Assembly: GCA_947259215.1 (NCBI GenBank)
Contig: CAMYLJ010000034.1
Coordinates: 1-40,268 of the forward strand
Origin: an uncultured delta proteobacterium
Lineage (GTDB): Bacteria > Myxococcota_A > UBA9160 > JAFDET01
DNA: 40,268 nt
Reading direction: 5' to 3'
Part shown: positions 7,685-15,916 of the stretch, piece after piece
Numbering within the stretch: the first letter of the stretch is position 1
How the letters are laid out: every line of letters starts with the position of its first letter
Translations under genes and position numbers: made by a program
Notes under the pieces: model-generated
Told to the model about the DNA's origin: nothing
The model's input: the letters and a program-made list of their open reading frames with translations, nothing else
Database searches by the model: none

Positions 7685-9691
7685 GTGAGCCACCCCGTCC
7701 GAGTGTTGTGCGCAGCCCTGGTGCTGCTGGCGCTGGCGTGCGGCGCCGAGCCTCCGGCGCCCGACTTCTCCGGCCCGACCGCCGACTGGCCTACCCACGG
7801 CGGCGACAAGGGCGGCCGGCGCTGGTCGCCCCTGACCCAGATCACCCGCGACAACGTGGCGGGGCTCGAGCTGGCCTGGGAGTACCGACACGGGGACGTG
7901 TCGGACGGGAGCGACGGCACCTCGCGCACCGCCTTCCAGGTCACCCCGATCGTCGCGGACGACACGCTCTTCTTCTGCACCGGCGCCAACCGCGTGATCG
8001 CCCTCGACCCGGAGACCGGGGAGGAGCGCTGGACCTTCGACCCGCAGCAGCGCGTGGAGAAGCTCGAGGGTCCCTACGGGCGCGCGTGCCGCGGCGTGGA
8101 GTTCTGGCGCGATCCGGAGCGCGAGCCCGACGCCGACTGCGCGGCGCGCATCTTCACGGGCACCCTCGACTCCCAGCTCATCGCCCTCGACGCGGCCACG
8201 GGCAAGCCGTGCGACGACTTCGGGCGGGCGGGGCGGGTCGAGCTGCGCGAAGGCATCGGCGAAGCCGAGCCCTGGGAGTACTACCCGACCTCGCCGCCGG
8301 TGGCGGTCGGCGACGTGGTCGTGGTGGGTGCGCTGGTGGCGGACAACCTGCGCAGCGACGCGCCGTCCGGCGTGGTGCGCGGCTTCGACGCCCGCAACGG
8401 CGCGCTGCGCTGGGCGTGGGACCCGGTGCCCGAGGACTGGCAGGCTCCGGCCGACGGTCTCTACACCCGCGGCACCGCCAACGTGTGGGCGCCGATGGCG
8501 TCCGACCCCGAGCTCGGCGTCGTCTTCGTGCCGACGGGCAACGCGTCGCCCGACTACTTCGGGGGCCGGCGCCGCGGCCTCGACCACTGGTCGAGCTCGG
8601 TGGTCGCGCTCGACACGCTGACCGGCAACCCGGTGTGGCGCTTCCAGACCGTGCACCACGACCTGTGGGACTACGACGTGGGATCGCAGCCGGCGCTCTT
8701 CGACTTTCCCCGCGAGGGCGGCCCGCTTCCGGCGCTGGCCCAGGCCACCAAGATGGGGCTCGTGTTCCTGCTGGACCGCGACAGCGGCCAGCCGCTCTTC
8801 CCGGTGGAGGAGCGCCCCGTGCCGCAGACCGACGTGGAGGGCGAGACGACGGCGCCGACGCAGCCCTTCCCCACCCACGTACCGCCGCTGCACCCGCACG
8901 CCCTGTCCCCCGACGACGCCTTCGGGTTCACGCCCTGGGACCGGGGAGCCTGCCGGGATCTCATCGCCGGCCACCGCTCCGAGGGCATCTACACGCCGCC
9001 TTCGCTCCAGGGGTCGATCCACTTCCCCGGTCCGGCGGGCGGCGCCAACTGGGGCAGCGTCTCCCTCGATCCCGAACGCCGCATCCTCTACGTCAACCAG
9101 TCGCGCATGCCGCTGGTGGTGAAGCTCCTGCCCCGCGACGAGTACGACGCGCTGCCCGAGAAGAGCGCCGTCTACCCCAACGACATGTACCCGATGGACG
9201 GCACGCCCTACGCGGTCGTGCGCGGCCCGCTCCTGTCGCCGCTCGGGGCGCCGTGCAACGCGCCGCCGTGGGGAACGCTCACCGCCGTCGATCTGGTGCA
9301 GGGAGAGATCCTGTGGGAGGTGCCGCTCGGCACCAGCCGCGACCAGGCGCCCTTCCCGATCTGGTGGCTCCAGGGCGACGTCGGCGCACCCAACCTGGGC
9401 GGCTCCATCGCCACCGCCGGCGGCCTGGTCTTCGTCGGAGCCACCACCGAGAAGACCTTCCGCGCCTTCGACACCGAGACCGGCGCCGAGCTCTGGCAGG
9501 CGCGGCTCCCCTTCACCGCCAACGCCACCCCCGTCACCTACCGCCTGCGCGAGGATTCGCGGCAGTTCGTGGTGGTCCCCGCCGGCGGCCACGGCTGGTC
9601 CGAGCCGGGCGACGCCGTCATCGCCTACGCCCTCCGCTTGGGGGACGTTGGTTTAGAAGTTCAGAAACTGCGGCAGTTTCTGAACTTCTAA
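7685..9691 (+). CDS. PQQ-dependent dehydrogenase, glucose/quinate/shikimate-like, lipoprotein
   Basis: GTG 7685 is chosen because it starts a lipoprotein signal with lipobox LALAC. The 668-residue mature part is a beta-propeller quinoprotein: DWPTHGGDKGGRRWSPL at the start, repeated blade motifs (VIALDPETGEERWTF, LIALDAATGKP, VVALDTLTGNPVWRF, FRAFDTETGAELW), and the signature QTVHHDLWDYDVGSQP. It looks like the soluble domain of membrane glucose dehydrogenase without the five-helix N-terminal anchor; lipidation would replace that anchor. It should oxidise a sugar or cyclic alcohol in the periplasm and pass electrons to the quinone pool. The last 17 residues, after YALR, are encoded by the 31-bp inverted repeat, which also supplies the stop; family members normally end just after this point, so activity is probably kept. 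Confidence 0.87.
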   Translation: MSHPVRVLCAALVLLALACGAEPPAPDFSGPTADWPTHGGDKGGRRWSPLTQITRDNVAGLELAWEYRHGDVSDGSDGTSRTAFQVTPIVADDTLFFCTGANRVIALDPETGEERWTFDPQQRVEKLEGPYGRACRGVEFWRDPEREPDADCAARIFTGTLDSQLIALDAATGKPCDDFGRAGRVELREGIGEAEPWEYYPTSPPVAVGDVVVVGALVADNLRSDAPSGVVRGFDARNGALRWAWDPVPEDWQAPADGLYTRGTANVWAPMASDPELGVVFVPTGNASPDYFGGRRRGLDHWSSSVVALDTLTGNPVWRFQTVHHDLWDYDVGSQPALFDFPREGGPLPALAQATKMGLVFLLDRDSGQPLFPVEERPVPQTDVEGETTAPTQPFPTHVPPLHPHALSPDDAFGFTPWDRGACRDLIAGHRSEGIYTPPSLQGSIHFPGPAGGANWGSVSLDPERRILYVNQSRMPLVVKLLPRDEYDALPEKSAVYPNDMYPMDGTPYAVVRGPLLSPLGAPCNAPPWGTLTAVDLVQGEILWEVPLGTSRDQAPFPIWWLQGDVGAPNLGGSIATAGGLVFVGATTEKTFRAFDTETGAELWQARLPFTANATPVTYRLREDSRQFVVVPAGGHGWSEPGDAVIAYALRLGDVGLEVQKLRQFLNF

Positions 9692-9703
9692 ACCAACGTC
9701 CCC
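9641..9703. repeat. Perfect 31-bp inverted repeat with 1-nt centre
   Basis: The left arm (9641-9671) and right arm (9673-9703) are exact reverse complements around a single G at 9672. The outer ends read GGGGACGTTGG and CCAACGTCCCC. Base composition is much lower in GC than the flanks. It begins inside the last codons of the PQQ dehydrogenase and ends 5 bp before the ipdA -35 element. The GGGGAC tips resemble palindromic elements spread by REP-associated (RAYT-type) transposases; no transposase is present here, so that is an inference. In RNA it would form a very stable hairpin separating the two transcription units; no T-tract follows, so it is not a classical terminator. Confidence 0.9.
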
Positions 9704-9708
9704 TCGGG

Positions 9709-9737
9709 TTTACAGAAACGATACGTATCGTTACTAT
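9709..9737 (+). promoter_or_regulatory. ipdA operon promoter with palindromic operator
   Basis: The -35 TTTACA (9709-9714), a 17-bp spacer and the -10 TACTAT (9732-9737) form a near-consensus sigma70 promoter. The spacer is filled by the perfect 16-bp palindrome AACGATACGTATCGTT (9717-9732), the placement expected for a dimeric repressor such as a TetR-family protein. The -10 ends 9 nt before the TTG start of ipdA, and no ribosome-binding site is visible, so the mRNA is probably leaderless. In M. tuberculosis the same genes are repressed by KstR2 (TetR family), but this palindrome does not resemble the KstR2 site as I recall it. Confidence 0.7.
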
Positions 9738-9746
9738 ATTGCTCCC

Positions 9747-10601
9747 TTGGACAAGCGGACCACGGAGCGCGAGGCCGTCGGCGAGCTGCGCGACGGGATG
9801 ACGATCGGAATCGGCGGCTGGGGCTCGCGGCGCAAGCCCATGAGCGTCGTCCGCGAGATCCTGCGCAGCGACCTGAAGGACCTGACCCTCGTCAGCTACG
9901 GCGGCCCCGACGCGGGCCTGCTGTGCAAGGCGGGCAAGGTTCGCCGCATCATCTACGGCTTCGTCTCCCTCGACTCGATCCCGCTGGAGCCCCACTTCCG
10001 GGCCGTGCGCCAGGCGGGCGCCGTCGAGGCGGTGGAGCTCGACGAGGGCATGCTCCAGTGGGGCCTCTACGCCGCCGCCCTGCGCCTGCCCTTCCTGCCG
10101 ACGCGCGCCGGCCTGGGCTCCGACGTGATGACGGTCAACGCCGACTGGCTGCGCACGGTGCGCTCCCCGTACGACGACGGCGAGGAGCTGGTGGCCGTCC
10201 CCGCCATCGAGCTCGACGCGGCCTTCGTGCACATGAACCGCGCCGACGCGCGCGGCAACGCCCAGTTTCTCGGACCGGACCCCTACTTCGACGATCTCTA
10301 TTGCCTGGCGGCGAAGCGCCGCTTCGTCAGCTGCGAGCGGCTGGTCGAGACCGGCGACCTGCTGAAGGGCGGCTCGGCGCACACGTTGAAGCTGAACCGC
10401 TCCATGGTGGACGGCGTGATCGAGGCCCCCGGCGGCGCCCACTTCACCGAGTGCCCCCCGGACTACGGCCGCGACGAGGCCTTCCAGAAGGAGTACGCGG
10501 CGACCGCCAAGGACCCCGACGCCTGGGAGCGCTTCTTCGAGACCTGGCTGACGCTGGACTCCGAGGCGGACTACCAGCGGCGTCTGAAGGAGCGGGCGTG
10601 A
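9747..10601 (+). CDS. ipdA: IpdA, alpha subunit of COCHEA-CoA ring hydrolase
   Basis: This 284-residue protein has the fold of class I CoA-transferases and closely matches the M. tuberculosis IpdA pattern: MTIGIGGWGSRRKPM, YGGPDAGLLCKAGKV, YGFVSLDS, ELDEGMLQWGL, RLPFLPTRAGLGSDV and IEAPGGAHFT. IpdAB is not a transferase but hydrolyses ring C of COCHEA-CoA to MOODA-CoA, near the end of steroid breakdown (ScdL1L2 in Comamonas). The Glu in DEGM (E100) is a candidate catalytic residue, to be confirmed by alignment. The start is a TTG at 9747, because no ATG or GTG precedes the conserved MDKRT-like N-terminus and the promoter predicts transcription starting here. It overlaps ipdB by 4 bp and leads a 14-gene operon. 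Confidence 0.92.
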   Translation: MDKRTTEREAVGELRDGMTIGIGGWGSRRKPMSVVREILRSDLKDLTLVSYGGPDAGLLCKAGKVRRIIYGFVSLDSIPLEPHFRAVRQAGAVEAVELDEGMLQWGLYAAALRLPFLPTRAGLGSDVMTVNADWLRTVRSPYDDGEELVAVPAIELDAAFVHMNRADARGNAQFLGPDPYFDDLYCLAAKRRFVSCERLVETGDLLKGGSAHTLKLNRSMVDGVIEAPGGAHFTECPPDYGRDEAFQKEYAATAKDPDAWERFFETWLTLDSEADYQRRLKERA

Positions 10602-11359
10602 GCGACGCCAGCCGCGCCGAGGTCTGCGCGGTGGCGGTGGCCGAGGTCTTCCGCGGCGACGGCGAGCGGCTCGCCAGCGCCTTCGGCGCGGTCCCGACGA
10701 TCGGCGCCCGCCTGGCGCGGCTGACCTTCGAGCCGGACCTGCTGATGACCGACGGCGTCGCCTTCCTGCGCGCCGACGTGCCGCCGCTCGGCGCCGAGGC
10801 GGGCGACGACGCCGTCGTCGAGGGCTGGCTTCCCTTCCGCAGCGTCTTCGACCTGCTCTGGAACGGACGCCGCCACGTGGTGATGACCGCCAGCCAGATC
10901 GATCGCTACGGCAACCACAACTTCGCCTGCATCGGCCCCCACGAGAAGCCGAGGGCGCAGCTCCTGGGCATGCGCGGCGCGCCGGGCAACACACTCTGCC
11001 ACCCCACCAGCTACTGGGTGCCCAATCATTCTTCCAAGGTCTTCGTGGAGAAGGTCGACGTGGTCTCCGGTGTCGGGTACGACCGCGCCCGCGCCCTGGG
11101 GCCGGCCGGACGCTTCCACGAGATCCGCCGCGTGGTCTCCAACCTGGGCGTCTTCGACTTCGCGACTCCGGACAACCGCATGCGCCTGGCCTCGCTCCAC
11201 CCCGGCGTCTCCGTCGACGAGGTGGTGGAGCAGACCGGCTTCGAGCTGGCGATCGACGGCGACGTCCCGCCGACCCGCCTGCCCGAGGCCGAGGAGCTGC
11301 GCCTCGTCCGGGAGGTGCTGGACCCCCGGGGCGCCCGCGACCGCGAAGTCGTGGGCTGA
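10598..11359 (+). CDS. ipdB: IpdB, beta subunit of COCHEA-CoA ring hydrolase
   Basis: This 253-residue protein starts with GTG overlapping the ipdA stop. It matches the IpdB pattern: SRAEVCAVAVAEVF, IGARLARLTFEPDLLMTDG, GRRHVVMTASQIDRYGN, GMRGAPGNTLCHPTSYWV, VDVVSGVGYDRA, RVVSNLGVFDFATPD, SLHPGVSVDEV and the ending VREVLDPRGARDREV. With IpdA it forms the heteromeric hydrolase that opens the last carbocycle of steroids. Length and order (A then B, overlapping) agree with the mycobacterial pair, and the 4-bp overlap suggests coupled translation for a fixed subunit ratio. It is cytoplasmic, acting on a CoA thioester. Confidence 0.92.
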   Translation: MSDASRAEVCAVAVAEVFRGDGERLASAFGAVPTIGARLARLTFEPDLLMTDGVAFLRADVPPLGAEAGDDAVVEGWLPFRSVFDLLWNGRRHVVMTASQIDRYGNHNFACIGPHEKPRAQLLGMRGAPGNTLCHPTSYWVPNHSSKVFVEKVDVVSGVGYDRARALGPAGRFHEIRRVVSNLGVFDFATPDNRMRLASLHPGVSVDEVVEQTGFELAIDGDVPPTRLPEAEELRLVREVLDPRGARDREVVG

Positions 11360-11371
11360 GCGAGGCGACGC

Positions 11372-12427
11372 GTGACCTCCCCCCTCCACACCGAGCTCTG
11401 CGACCTGCTCGGCTGCCGCTGGCCGGTGGTGCAGACAGGCATGGGCTGGGTCGCGGAGCCGGAGCTGGTGGCCGCGGTCTGCAACGCCGGCGGCTTCGGC
11501 TTCCTGGCCGCGGCCACGATCCCGCCGCGCGAGGTCGCGGCTGCCATCGAGCGCACCCGCGCGCTGAGCGACCGGCCGTTCGGCGTGAACTTCCTGATGG
11601 ACGCGCCCGGCGCCGACGTCATCAGCGACGCGATCATCGAGCACGGCGTCCGCGCCGCCGGCTACAACCGCGCGCCCGACGCGTCGCTGATCCGCCGGCT
11701 GAAGGACGCCGGGGTCGTGTGCATGCCCACCTGCGGAGCCCCGAAGCACGCGGTCAAGGCCGAGCGGCTCGGCGCGGACGCCATCATCGTGCAGGGCGCA
11801 GAGGGCGGCGGCCACACCGGGACGGTGCCCACGTCGCTGCTCGTCTCCCAGTGCGCGGACGCGGTCTCGGTACCGATCGTGGCCGCCGGCGGCTTCCGCG
11901 ACGGTCGCGGTCTGGTGGCCGCGCTGGCGCTCGGCGCCAAGGGCATCGCCATGGGGACGCGCTTCCTGCTGACGCGCGAGAGCCCGGTGCCGGACGCCAC
12001 TGTCGAGCGCTATCTCGAAGCGGAGGTCGACGACGTGGTGGTGAGCCGAGCCCTGGACGGCCTGCCCCAGCGCATGATCCGCAACGAGCTGCTGCGGGAG
12101 CTCGAGCGCCGCGGCGCACCCGGGCGGCTGTGGCTGGCCTTCCGCAGCGCCCTGGCCCTGCGCCGCGAGACCGGTGCCTCGCTCCTGGAGCTGCTTCGCT
12201 CGGGCCTGGCCATGCGCCGCCACGAGCGCCTGACCCGCGCCCAGGTGCTGATGGCCGCCAACGCGCCCATGCTCGCCAGGACCGCCATGACCGACGGCGA
12301 CCCGGTGCACGGCTACCTGCCCAGCGGGACCGTGACCGGCGTCATCGAGGACCGCCCCACCTGCGCCGAGCTCCTGGCACGCATCGTGGAAGAAGCCGAG
12401 ACGACCTTGAAGGCGCTCGGGCGCTAG
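11372..12427 (+). CDS. ipdC: IpdC, flavin-dependent HIC-CoA oxidoreductase
   Basis: This 351-residue TIM-barrel flavoprotein of the nitronate monooxygenase/2-nitropropane dioxygenase family has QTGMGWVAEPELVAAVCNAGGFGFL near the start, the motif GAEGGGHTG with the family His, and the FMN phosphate-binding segment AAGGFRDGRGLVAALALGAKGIAMGTRF. In this context it is IpdC, which introduces a ring double bond into 5-hydroxy-HIC-CoA before oxidation by IpdF. The start is GTG 11372, 12 bp after ipdB. A true nitronate monooxygenase is unlikely given the placement directly after ipdAB, the same neighbourhood as in M. tuberculosis (Rv3551-Rv3553). Confidence 0.88.
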   Translation: MTSPLHTELCDLLGCRWPVVQTGMGWVAEPELVAAVCNAGGFGFLAAATIPPREVAAAIERTRALSDRPFGVNFLMDAPGADVISDAIIEHGVRAAGYNRAPDASLIRRLKDAGVVCMPTCGAPKHAVKAERLGADAIIVQGAEGGGHTGTVPTSLLVSQCADAVSVPIVAAGGFRDGRGLVAALALGAKGIAMGTRFLLTRESPVPDATVERYLEAEVDDVVVSRALDGLPQRMIRNELLRELERRGAPGRLWLAFRSALALRRETGASLLELLRSGLAMRRHERLTRAQVLMAANAPMLARTAMTDGDPVHGYLPSGTVTGVIEDRPTCAELLARIVEEAETTLKALGR

Positions 12428-12436
12428 GAGGACCGC

Positions 12437-13210
12437 ATGGCACTCGACATCCAGGTCTCGGAGTTCGTCGCGGAGCTGGTGATCGACAACCCGCCGGTGA
12501 ACGCGCTCGACAGCGCTGGCTGGCACGACTTCGCCGCGAAGGTGGCGGAGCTGGGCAAGCGGGCCGACGTGCGCTGCATCGTGATCCGCGCCGAGGGACG
12601 CGGCTTCCAGGCCGGCGTGGACATCAAGGAGCTGGCCGCCAACGCGAGCCTCATCACCGAGGTGAACCGCGGCTGCTACGACACCTTCGCGGCCATCTAC
12701 GATTGTCCGGTGCCGGTGATCTCGGCCGTGCACGGCTTCTGCATCGGGGGCGGAATCGGGATCGCCGGCGCGTCGGACATCGTCGTCGCCTCCGAGGACG
12801 CGACCTTCGCCCTGCCCGAGATCGACCGGGGCGCCCTCGGCGCCGCCACCCACCTGATGCGGCTCTTCGGCATGCAGAAGACCCGGCGCATGCTCTACAC
12901 CGGCGAGAGCATCGACGCCGCCGAGGCGCTGCGCCTGGGCGGCGTGGAGTCGGTGGTGCCGAGGGAGAAGCTGCGCGACGCCGCCCTGGAGCTGGCGCAC
13001 ACGATCGCCTCGAAGAGCCCCAAGGCCGTGCGCCTGGCCAAGCAGTCCCTGAACGGGATCGAGCTGCTGGACGTCAAGACGAGCTACCGCTTCGAGCAGG
13101 GCTTTACGCTCGAGCTCTACACCTCCCCCGACTCCCAGGAATCCCGCGACGCCTTCGTCGAGAAGCGCGACGTGGACTTCCGCGACGACGGCCGCGACGA
13201 CGGAGCCTAG
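12437..13210 (+). CDS. echA20: EchA20, crotonase-fold ring D hydrolase
   Basis: This 257-residue crotonase superfamily member starts at ATG 12437 behind AGGAGG (12426-12431). The oxyanion-hole segments are GFQAGVDIKEL (about residues 55-65) and FCIGGGIGIAGASD (about 96-109); FALPEIDRG carries a conserved acid. In M. tuberculosis EchA20 hydrolyses ring D of HIEC-CoA to give COCHEA-CoA, the substrate of IpdAB, and its gene Rv3550 adjoins ipdA. Here it follows ipdC by 9 bp. A normal enoyl-CoA hydratase cannot be excluded by motifs alone, but the neighbourhood argues strongly for the EchA20 role. Confidence 0.85.
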   Translation: MALDIQVSEFVAELVIDNPPVNALDSAGWHDFAAKVAELGKRADVRCIVIRAEGRGFQAGVDIKELAANASLITEVNRGCYDTFAAIYDCPVPVISAVHGFCIGGGIGIAGASDIVVASEDATFALPEIDRGALGAATHLMRLFGMQKTRRMLYTGESIDAAEALRLGGVESVVPREKLRDAALELAHTIASKSPKAVRLAKQSLNGIELLDVKTSYRFEQGFTLELYTSPDSQESRDAFVEKRDVDFRDDGRDDGA

Positions 13211-13212
13211 GC

Positions 13213-14382
13213 GTGGACCTCCGCTACACCCCCGAGCAGGAGGCCTTCCGCAAGGAGGCGCGCGCATGGCTGGAAGCGAACGCGCCCGCCAGCCCCCTGC
13301 GCTCGTTCGACACCCGCGAGGGCTTCGAGGAGCACCGCGCCTGGGAGGCGCGGCTGCACGAGGCGGGCTGGGCCATGGTGCCCTGGCCGCGAGAATACGG
13401 CGGCCGCGGTGCCGACCTGCTCGAGTGGCTCGTGTTCGAAGAGGAGTACTACCGGGCCGGCGCGCCCGGCCGCGTGAACCAGAACGGCATCTTCCTGCTC
13501 GGCCCGACCATCATGGAGTACGGCACGCCGGAGCAGAAGGCGCGCTTCCTGCCACCGATGGCCTCCTCTGCGGAGGTCTGGGCCCAGGGCTGGTCGGAGC
13601 CGAACGCGGGCAGCGACATGGCCAACATCCAGGCCACCGCCGTGCGCGACGGCGACGACTTCGTGATCAACGGCCAGAAGACCTGGGCCTCGCGGGGCGC
13701 CTTCGCGCACTGGCTCTTCGGCCTCTTCCGGACCGACCCGGAGTCCTCGCGCCACCATGGGCTCTCCTTCGTCCTGGTGCCGCTCGACGCGCCGGGCGTC
13801 AGCGTGCGCCCGATCCAGAAGCTGAACGGCAAGGCGGCATTCGCCGAGGTCTTCTTCGACGACGCGCGCGTCTCCGCCGAGAACCTGCTCGGGCCCGGGG
13901 GCAGGGGCTGGAACGTCGCCATGGCGACCGCCGGCTTCGAGCGCGGTCTCATGCTGCGGAGCCCGGCGCGCTTCCAGAGCACCGCGGCGCGGCTGGTCGG
14001 GCTCTACCGCGACGCCGTCCGCCGCGGCGACCCGGTCTCCCCCGGCATGCGCGAGCGCGTGGCGCGCTGCTGGATGGACGCCGAGGCCTACTGCCTGAAC
14101 ACCTACCAGACCGTCTCGCGCCTGCTGGCCGGCGGCAAGATCGGCGACGAGGCGAGCCTCAACAAGATCTTCTGGTCCGAGCTCGACGTGCGCATGCACG
14201 AGCTGGCGCTCGAGCTGCTGGGCCCGCGCGCGGAGCTCCTGCCCGAGGCGCCCGCGGCGGGCGACGTGGGCGGCTGGCTCGAGGGCTACCTGTTCGCGCT
14301 GTCGGGACCGATCTACGCGGGCACCAACCAGATCCAGCGCAACATCATCGCCGAGCGGATCCTGGGACTGCCGAGGAAGTAG
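13213..14382 (+). CDS. Acyl-CoA dehydrogenase alpha-type subunit (FadE31-like)
   Basis: GTG 13213 gives 389 residues, with VDLRYTPEQEAFRKEARAWL as a standard ACAD N-terminus. The flavin/substrate segment WAQGWSEPNAGSDMANIQ and the beta-domain are intact. The C-terminal motif is IYAGTNQIQRNII, where Ala stands at the position of the usual catalytic Glu (YEGT), a feature of one subunit type of heterotetrameric steroid ACADs. The next gene, 2 bp downstream, is a shorter ACAD with the complementary pattern, so the two should form an alpha2beta2 enzyme. By content it resembles FadE31/FadE32 of the mycobacterial HIP regulon, thought to act on late chain-like intermediates. The exact step is inferred. 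Confidence 0.85.
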   Translation: MDLRYTPEQEAFRKEARAWLEANAPASPLRSFDTREGFEEHRAWEARLHEAGWAMVPWPREYGGRGADLLEWLVFEEEYYRAGAPGRVNQNGIFLLGPTIMEYGTPEQKARFLPPMASSAEVWAQGWSEPNAGSDMANIQATAVRDGDDFVINGQKTWASRGAFAHWLFGLFRTDPESSRHHGLSFVLVPLDAPGVSVRPIQKLNGKAAFAEVFFDDARVSAENLLGPGGRGWNVAMATAGFERGLMLRSPARFQSTAARLVGLYRDAVRRGDPVSPGMRERVARCWMDAEAYCLNTYQTVSRLLAGGKIGDEASLNKIFWSELDVRMHELALELLGPRAELLPEAPAAGDVGGWLEGYLFALSGPIYAGTNQIQRNIIAERILGLPRK

Positions 14383-14384
14383 CC

Positions 14385-15443
14385 GTGGACTTCACCTTCA
14401 ACGAGGACCAGCTCCTGCTCCAGCAGGCCACCCGGGACTTCCTGGAGGGGGAGTGCACGCCCGAGTGGGTCCGCGCGAGCTGGGAGTCGGACACGGGACG
14501 CGACCCGGCCTTCTGGAAACGGCTGGCGGAGATCGGCGTTCCCGGACTCCTGGTCCCCGAGGCGCACGGGGGGCTCGGCCTCGACGAGACCGACTGGGTG
14601 CTGCTGCTGGAGGAGGTCGGCCGCGCGGCGCTGGCCGAACCGGTGGTGGCGACGGCGGTGGCCGCTGCCGCACTGGCCGAGCTGGACGACCCGGCGCCCG
14701 CCGCCGAGTGGCTGCCGCGGGTGGCGGCCGGCGACGCCCGGCTGGCCATGGGCCACGCCGCGAGCCCCTTCGTGGCCGACGCCCACGTGGCGGACCGGCT
14801 GCTGCTGCCCGCCGACGGCGCCCTTCACCTGCTGCCGCAGAGCGCCGTCTCGCTCGAGGCCCAGCCCTCCAACGACGGCTCCCAGCGCCTGTACCGCGCG
14901 ACGTTCGCTGCCAGCTCCGCGACGCGGGCGGCCGACGGCGCCCGGGCGGCGGCCATCCTCGACGCGGCGCTCGACCGCGGCGCGCTCGCCTGCGCCGCCC
15001 AGGCGCTGGGCGTCGCCGACCGGCTGATCTCGCTGGCTGTGGAGTACGCGGGCCAGCGCCAGCAGTTCGGCGTGGCGATCGGGAGCTTCCAGGCCGTGAA
15101 GCACATGCTGGCAGACGTGAAGGTCGCGCTCGAATACGCGCGCTCCCACGTCTACCGGGCGTCCCACTCGGTGGCCCGCGGCGAGCGCTGCCGCGCCGTC
15201 GACGTGTCCATGGCGAAGCTCGCAGCCTGCGAGGCGGCCACCGCGGCGGCCAAGACCTCGCTCCAGGTGCACGGCGCCATCGGCTACACCTACGAGCAGG
15301 ACGTCCACCTGTGGATGAAGCGGGCCTGGTCCCTGGACCTGGCCTTCGGAGACCCGGTCTTCCACCGGGCGCGCCTGAGCAGCGCCGTCATCGACGGCGC
15401 CCTGCCCGCCGAGAGCTTCGGCTACAGCCCGCAGGGAGCGTGA
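14385..15443 (+). CDS. Acyl-CoA dehydrogenase beta-type subunit (FadE32-like)
   Basis: GTG 14385 gives 352 residues. It is a shorter ACAD with N-terminal VDFTFNEDQLLLQQATRDFL, a weakly conserved middle, and well conserved C-terminal helices: YAGQRQQFGVAIGSFQAVKHMLADVKVALE, then LQVHGAIGYTYEQDVHLWMKRA. It lacks the WxxSEPxAGSD flavin segment that its partner has, as expected for the beta subunit of steroid-type alpha2beta2 ACADs. The two-base gap to the preceding alpha subunit supports a complex. A 28-bp gap follows, with GGTACGCT, a -10-like element, at 15445-15452, so a minor internal promoter is possible. Confidence 0.84.
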   Translation: MDFTFNEDQLLLQQATRDFLEGECTPEWVRASWESDTGRDPAFWKRLAEIGVPGLLVPEAHGGLGLDETDWVLLLEEVGRAALAEPVVATAVAAAALAELDDPAPAAEWLPRVAAGDARLAMGHAASPFVADAHVADRLLLPADGALHLLPQSAVSLEAQPSNDGSQRLYRATFAASSATRAADGARAAAILDAALDRGALACAAQALGVADRLISLAVEYAGQRQQFGVAIGSFQAVKHMLADVKVALEYARSHVYRASHSVARGERCRAVDVSMAKLAACEAATAAAKTSLQVHGAIGYTYEQDVHLWMKRAWSLDLAFGDPVFHRARLSSAVIDGALPAESFGYSPQGA

Positions 15444-15471
15444 GGTACGCTGCCCGCGGGCGGAGGAGAGC

Positions 15472-15906
15472 ATGAGCAAGAACCGCGTACCGGCCATCGA
15501 GGGCTGGTTCACTCTGGACGAGGCCAGCCCCCAGCTGCTCGGCCTGCGCGACCCGGGCAGCGGGAGCTACTTCTTCCCCAAGGACGTGGCCGTGAGCCAC
15601 GCGCCGGGCTACGACGACGCGGAGCTGGAGGAGGTGGCGCTCTCGCGCACCGGCAAGCTCTGGTCGTACACCACCAATCACTACAAGCCGCCGGAGCCCT
15701 ACATGGCGCCGGACCCGTTCGAGCCGTACACGGTGGCGGCGGTGGAGCTCAGCCAGGAGCGCATGGTGGTGATGGGCCAGCTCGCGCCGGGCGTCTCCGC
15801 GGAGCAGCTCGAGGTGGGCATGGAGATGGAGCTGGTGTTGGACACCCTCTACGAGGACGACGAGAACGAGTACGTCGTCTGGAAGTGGAAGCCGGTCGCG
15901 GCCTGA
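15472..15906 (+). CDS. DUF35 OB-fold protein without zinc-ribbon cysteines
   Basis: This 144-residue protein starts at ATG 15472 behind GGAGGAG (15462-15468). The N-terminal half has the layout of the DUF35 rubredoxin-like ribbon (LRDPGSGSYFFP, then a linker to LSRTGKLWSYT) and the C-terminal half is the OB-fold (TVAAVELSQERMVVMGQL, GMEMELVLDTLYED). The two Cys pairs that bind zinc in most family members are missing; the protein has no cysteine. DUF35 proteins partner thiolase-like enzymes such as the steroid aldolase Ltp2 (with the DUF35 domain of ChsH2) and stabilise or gate them. The next gene, 10 bp on, is such a thiolase-like protein. Confidence 0.82.
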   Translation: MSKNRVPAIEGWFTLDEASPQLLGLRDPGSGSYFFPKDVAVSHAPGYDDAELEEVALSRTGKLWSYTTNHYKPPEPYMAPDPFEPYTVAAVELSQERMVVMGQLAPGVSAEQLEVGMEMELVLDTLYEDDENEYVVWKWKPVAA

Positions 15907-15916
15907 AGGAGCAGTC

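Noticed and set aside
9641-9703. The 31-bp inverted repeat considered as a simple rho-independent terminator
   Set aside because: No T-run follows either arm, and the length and perfection exceed any normal terminator.
10571-13267. Very long open frame on the minus strand antisense to ipdC and echA20
   Set aside because: The translation is low-complexity, rich in His, Gln, Gly and Arg, with no domain; it is a high-GC shadow of recognisable plus-strand genes.
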